Below the pieces are notes generated by a model, which saw nothing but the letters and a program-made list of their open reading frames with translations, searched no databases and was not told the DNA's origin. Positions 58,021 through 64,000 of a stretch of DNA of 64,000 bases are shown here, piece by piece. The stretch comes from Dermatophilus congolensis (lineage in GTDB: Bacteria > Actinomycetota > Actinomycetes > Actinomycetales > Dermatophilaceae): contig JAUNUP010000001.1 of NCBI GenBank assembly GCA_030538115.1, positions 1-64,000 on the forward strand, in the 5' to 3' direction. The first letter of the stretch is position 1. Each line of letters starts with the position of its first letter. The translations under genes were made by a program, and so were the position numbers.

Positions 58021-58093
58021 TGGGCCCGGCCGGGCTCGAACCGACGACACCCGCGGTGTAAACGCGGTGCTCTACCAACTGAGCTACAGGCCC
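58021..58093 (-). tRNA. tRNA-Val (UAC)
   Basis: A 73-base cloverleaf with acceptor GGGCCTG/CGGGCCC, anticodon loop TTTACAC (anticodon TAC), T-loop GGTTCGAGCC and discriminator A. CCA is not encoded. It is transcribed toward the Nif3-like gene and ends one base before its start codon. Confidence 0.95.
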
Positions 58094-58177
58094 CAACGGC
58101 GCGGCGAGGCGCCGCGCGCCCCCCTAGTCTGCCCCACCGGAGGCCGTGCTCGTGAACCTGGCCCGGTCGGCGGCGCG

Positions 58178-58663
58178 TCAGCTACCGACGAGCTCGGCCA
58201 GGGCTGTGTGGAACCCGTCGAAGTCACGCCGCTCACCAGGGCCGATGAGCAGCCGCCAGCGCACGACCCCATCGGGATCGATGAGGAACGTGCCCCTGGT
58301 GGCCGCGCCCAACGACTCCTCGAAGACGCCGTAGGACTTGGCGACCTCGCCGTGCGGCCAGAAGTCGGAAAGGAGGGGGAAGAAGAAGCCCTCGGCGTCG
58401 TCCCAGGCACGCAGCGAGAACATGGGATCGCACGAGATGGCCACGGTCTGCACGTGTTCGGAGCGGAACTTCTCGTACGTGTCGCGGATCTCCTGCAGCT
58501 CGCCGCGGCAGATGCCCGAGAACGCGAACGGGTAGAAGACGAGCAGCACGGCGGTTTCTGCGCGCAGCGAGCTCAACGAGACCTTCTTGCCGAACTGGTC
58601 GGCGAGTTCGAATTCGGGGGCGATGTCGCCTACTGCGGGGGCTTCGTTGGCCGGCTGCGTCAT
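58178..58663 (-). CDS. ahpE: AhpE-type one-Cys peroxiredoxin
   Basis: A 161-residue peroxiredoxin. The peroxidatic Cys52 is in PFAFSGICRGEL, close to the PLAFTGICQGEL of mycobacterial AhpE; LLSDFWPHGEVAKSYGV and GTFLIDPDG also match that family. It reduces peroxides and peroxynitrite, with the oxidised Cys regenerated by a mycothiol or thioredoxin-like partner. ATG at 58663; GATACT on the minus strand (58675-58670) is six bases upstream, so the message may be leaderless. DUF3052 and aceE beside it match the M. tuberculosis order. Confidence 0.93.
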   Translation of the reverse strand: MTQPANEAPAVGDIAPEFELADQFGKKVSLSSLRAETAVLLVFYPFAFSGICRGELQEIRDTYEKFRSEHVQTVAISCDPMFSLRAWDDAEGFFFPLLSDFWPHGEVAKSYGVFEESLGAATRGTFLIDPDGVVRWRLLIGPGERRDFDGFHTALAELVGS

Positions 58664-58669
58664 GGCCCG

Positions 58670-58675
58670 AGTATC
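58670..58675 (-). promoter_or_regulatory. -10 box GATACT for leaderless ahpE
   Basis: GATACT ends six bases before the ATG at 58663 on the minus strand, with no RBS. Confidence 0.4.
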
Positions 58676-58760
58676 CCAGGCCGATGAAGCGGATGCGACC
58701 CTGGGTTGCACTCCTCCCGACGGCGAGTCGCCTCGGGAGAAGTGTCGATTCAGGTGCGGC

Positions 58761-59183
58761 TCAGCGCTTTCCGCCGGCTTTCGGGGCAACGAGACGGGTT
58801 GCCGACCAGGCGGGCGTGAGGTTGGTGCTCACGGAGGCGTTCAGCCCCGCCGTCTCGGCGGCCTCGGCGACGTCGATCGGGTCGACCTCGCCGTCGGTGC
58901 CCACCTTCGGCGAGAGCAGGACGATGAACCCGTGCGGGCCGAGCGCCCCCACCGCATCGACGAGGGTGTCGGTGAGGTCGCCGTCTCCGTCGCGCCACCA
59001 CAGCACGACGGCGTCGACTATCTCTTCGAAGTCGTCGTCTTCGAGGTCGGCGTCGATGAGGTCTTCGATCGCAACGCGCAGGTCGTCATCGACGTCGTCG
59101 CCGTAGCCGAGCTCCATCACGACCTGACCAGTGGTAAAACCGAGCTTGGCCACCCCGTGACCCTGGGGTGTGGACCGAACCAC
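58761..59183 (-). CDS. DUF3052 family protein
   Basis: A 140-residue acidic protein homologous to Rv2239c. The core reads VAKLGFTTGQVVMELGYGDDVDDDLR, then VVLWWRDGDGDLTDTLVDA and HGFIVLLSPKVG. The function is unknown; the fold looks like small SAM-dependent or ligand-binding proteins but lacks clear catalytic residues. Start GTG with AGGAG about ten bases upstream. It is divergent from aceE. Confidence 0.88.
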   Translation of the reverse strand: MVRSTPQGHGVAKLGFTTGQVVMELGYGDDVDDDLRVAIEDLIDADLEDDDFEEIVDAVVLWWRDGDGDLTDTLVDAVGALGPHGFIVLLSPKVGTDGEVDPIDVAEAAETAGLNASVSTNLTPAWSATRLVAPKAGGKR

Positions 59184-59550
59184 TCGTGCACTCTCCTGTT
59201 CGTCTCGCGTTCAGCGACGCGGCTGGCGGTGGCATAGTCGGGCCACCCTGCTCATGGCCGTCATTGTCCTACACCATCGCCAGAAAACGTGACTTCTGCA
59301 GACGTAACGGCCAAGTCGTGGAACAAGCACGGATAGATGCCACAGATTATCGCGCTGCACGTGGCCCAAGGGGGTCGGGGGTGCGAGGATGGCACGGTCG
59401 GGTCTTGAACCGCGCCGGTCTCGCCAGCCAACGAAGTTGCTCCGGGCCGTACCGCACACTCAGGGCCCCCATGCGAACCGCGCCACCCGTTCTGCGGCTT
59501 CACCAAGCCGCTTCGAGTGGGCGATGTACGAGACGGAGAAAGGACTGCCT

Positions 59551-62328
<2,778 letters not shown>

Positions 62329-62352
62329 GCCGTAACGACCCAGCACGATGGA

Positions 62353-62385
62353 GGCGGCCCCCAACCGATTCGGTTGGGGGCCGCC
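62353..62385 (+). terminator. Intrinsic terminator of aceE
   Basis: A perfect 14-bp stem, GGCGGCCCCCAACC with a GATTC loop, followed by TTCGTTCGTT. It may also stop the converging glycerophosphodiesterase transcript. Confidence 0.85.
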
Positions 62386-62414
62386 TTCGTTCGTTCGCCA
62401 GGCCTGAGCGTGAC

Positions 62415-63563
62415 CTACTTGCGGTCGAGCTTGCCCCAGTGGATGTCGCGGGCCACGACGCCCGTGTCGGGCTGGTCGGTGAAGAAGCCGTCGATGCCCG
62501 TCTTCAGGAAGACGGTGATCTCGTCGATGGCGCGGCCGTAGTCGCCCTCGCGGTCGCCGATGCGGTAGTCGACGGGCAGGAAGCTGTTCTCGTTGCGGAA
62601 GGTCCACGGGATGACCTCGAGGCCGACCTTGTGGGCCTGCTTCACGAGGTCGGTGGGCTCGCCCAGCGTGCCGTCGGCCTTACGGGAGATGATCTGCGCC
62701 TTCTCCGGACCGAGACCGTCGAGGCTCTTGCTGAGCTTTGTCAGGCTCTCCGGCTCGAGCAGGTCGGCGTAGGTGCGCTTGTCGCCCTTGTCGACCAGGT
62801 CGTACGGGGCGTCCTTCGCCGTGGTGAGGAACGTGGTGTTGGCCTTGTAGCCGTGCTTGGACTTGAGCTCGAGCAGGTTGGTGAGCTCGAAGCTCTGCAC
62901 CCACATCGGAGCCTTGCCGTGGTTGAGGCCGAACTTCGCGGTCTCCTTGACGACCTTCGCCTCCATGGGCAGGCCGATCTTCTGGAAGTACGTCGAGTGC
63001 TTGATCTCGGGGATGATGCCGATCGTGCGGCCGTACTGCTTGCTCAGCTTCTCGCGAACGGCGAGCACCTCGGAGTACGTGGGCACCTGGTAGAGGCCGT
63101 TGTACAGGGCGCTCGCGTCGCGGAACGGCAGGCGCTCCTTGGCGCGCAGGGTCTTGAGCTCGGCGAGGGTGAAGTCTTCGGTGAACCAGCCGGTCATCTC
63201 GACGCCGTCGACCTTCACGGTCTTCTTGCGCGAGGCGAACTCGGAGCGGTCGGCCACGTCGGTGGTGCCGGAGATCTCGTTCTCGTGACGGTCGACGAGC
63301 ACGCCGTCCTTGGTCGAGACGAGGTCGGGCTCGATGTAGTCGGCGCCCATCGCGACGGCCAGCTCGTACGCGGCGATCGTGTGCTCGGGGCGGTAGCCGG
63401 AGGCACCGCGGTGCGAGACCACGAGCGGGCTGGGCATGCCCTTGGTGGTCGTGTAGTTCTTGTCGTGCTTCACCTGACGCCCCTCACCTGCGGCCGCCGT
63501 CAGCGGAGCCGAGAGCGTTGCGCCCAGAACGGTTGCGATTACCACTGCCACAGTACGTTTCAT
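62415..63563 (-). CDS. glpQ: Secreted glycerophosphodiester phosphodiesterase
   Basis: A 382-residue exported GlpQ-type enzyme that hydrolyses glycerophosphodiesters to glycerol 3-phosphate and an alcohol. The Sec signal peptide is MKRTVAVVIATVLGATLSAP with a likely cut after TAAA. Catalytic His51-Arg52 lie in SHRGASG, followed by PEHT, the metal-binding Glu78 and Asp80 in YIEPD, and His93 in VDRHE. No lipobox or membrane anchor is seen. An in-frame ATG three codons upstream is an equal alternative. It converges on aceE. Confidence 0.92.
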   Translation of the reverse strand: MKRTVAVVIATVLGATLSAPLTAAAGEGRQVKHDKNYTTTKGMPSPLVVSHRGASGYRPEHTIAAYELAVAMGADYIEPDLVSTKDGVLVDRHENEISGTTDVADRSEFASRKKTVKVDGVEMTGWFTEDFTLAELKTLRAKERLPFRDASALYNGLYQVPTYSEVLAVREKLSKQYGRTIGIIPEIKHSTYFQKIGLPMEAKVVKETAKFGLNHGKAPMWVQSFELTNLLELKSKHGYKANTTFLTTAKDAPYDLVDKGDKRTYADLLEPESLTKLSKSLDGLGPEKAQIISRKADGTLGEPTDLVKQAHKVGLEVIPWTFRNENSFLPVDYRIGDREGDYGRAIDEITVFLKTGIDGFFTDQPDTGVVARDIHWGKLDRK

Positions 63564-63677
63564 GGCTCGCATACCACCGGCTTCGACAGTCTTGGCGGTG
63601 TCGCCGCCGCGTACGCCGGGTGTCGGACGGGAGAACGCCCTGCGTCCGCGGAGCCAGAACCGTCGGCGTCGCGCACC

Positions 63678-63683
63678 TACACT
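63678..63683 (+). promoter_or_regulatory. -10 box TACACT for the leaderless FasR-like gene
   Basis: TACACT ends six bases before the ATG at 63690, with no RBS. Confidence 0.45.
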
Positions 63684-63689
63684 GCCTGC

Positions 63690-64000
63690 ATGGTGGAGTC
63701 GATGGGCGCGCACGTGCCGCGCGGTCGCGTGGGCGAATCGACCATCGCGGCCATCGCCGCCTCCGCCGACCGGATCGCAGCCGAGGCCCGCACCCGCCTC
63801 GGCGTCGAGTTGAGCTGGTATTCGGCCCTCTCCGCCGACGACCGCTCTTGGATCGGCCTCATCGCGCAGTCCGCCATCCGCGCCTTCGTCGACTGGTACG
63901 ACAGCGAGGGCGAAGGTGCGGGCGTGCCCGCGTCGGTCTTTTCCGTGGCGCCGCGCGAACTGACCCGGTCGATCACCCTCGGCCAGACCGTCGAGCTCAT
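63690..64000 (+). CDS. FasR/PucR-like regulator of fatty-acid synthesis, truncated at window edge
   Basis: The frame is open from ATG 63690 to the window end (103 codons). It reads through VGESTIAAIAASADRIAAEA and WYSALSADDRSWIGLIAQSA, blocks known from the actinobacterial PucR-type regulator placed after aceE and before fabD (Rv2242 in M. tuberculosis, FasR in Streptomyces, where it activates the fatty-acid synthase genes). The C-terminal HTH lies beyond the window, so the call rests on the N-terminus and gene order. fabD and acpP are expected next. Confidence 0.75.
   Translation, partial: MVESMGAHVPRGRVGESTIAAIAASADRIAAEARTRLGVELSWYSALSADDRSWIGLIAQSAIRAFVDWYDSEGEGAGVPASVFSVAPRELTRSITLGQTVEL

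Noticed and set aside
59281..59310. Possible third copy of the palindromic repeat near aceE
   Set aside because: Only a short ACTTCTGCAGACG match is present; the stems and the rest of the element are missing.

Overview
The window is very GC-rich (about 70% by eye), densely packed DNA from an actinobacterium. The gene neighbourhoods fit that group: hemQ/hemE, DUF3000 and RNase D with a nearby dxs, and the run RNase H-phosphatase, zinc ribbon, Nif3, AhpE, DUF3052, aceE and a FasR-type regulator match the order known from Mycobacterium tuberculosis and Streptomyces. The order Micrococcales (for example the Dermatophilaceae or Dermacoccaceae) is my best guess, but it is inference; no rRNA gene is present to settle it.

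Region 1 (1-1.7 kb) holds a truncated small membrane-protein gene, a CapA-like lipoprotein and a small CxxC protein. Region 2 (2.0-19.4 kb, minus strand) is the most unusual part: a seven-gene operon whose genes all overlap by 1 or 4 bases. In transcription order it encodes an acyltransferase with two ACP domains; a 2078-residue protein read as enoyl reductase, ketosynthase, chain-length-factor-like domain, ketoreductase and dehydratase; a cytochrome P450; a second ketoreductase protein; a flavin monooxygenase; an MMPL exporter; and a 4'-phosphopantetheinyl transferase. Together these cover a full reductive fatty-acid or polyketide cycle, two oxidative tailoring steps, export and carrier activation. 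The KS and ACP motifs resemble polyunsaturated fatty acid and enediyne synthases, but the domain order is not a canonical one. A SnoaL-like gene lies just upstream.

Region 3 (20.7-35.7 kb) holds a tRNA-Val/Cys/Gly cluster, glycogen debranching enzyme, an ATP-dependent DNA ligase and a separate LigD-type polymerase, a SigE-family sigma factor with a membrane partner, an EamA exporter, MsrB, the haem genes hemQ and hemE, a glycosyltransferase and a TVP38-type membrane protein. Region 4 (35.9-46 kb) holds DUF3000, RNase D, a fadA-fadB beta-oxidation pair, an HTH-fused MurA-like enzyme, dxs and nicotinamidase. Region 5 (46-55 kb) holds methionine aminopeptidase, two different glucokinases, a metallo-beta-lactamase-fold hydrolase, GuaB1, RNase P RNA, an SGNH hydrolase, an RNB-domain exonuclease and YaaA. 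Region 6 (55-64 kb) holds the RNase H/Nif3 block, a tRNA-Val abutting the Nif3 start codon, AhpE, DUF3052, aceE, an exported glycerophosphodiesterase and the start of a FasR-like regulator.

Two features recur across the window. At least nine genes lack a ribosome binding site and instead have a TANNNT-like -10 box 6-7 bases before the start codon, which suggests leaderless transcripts. A palindromic repeat of about 83 bases occurs twice in inverted orientation, flanking the MBL-guaB1 pair.
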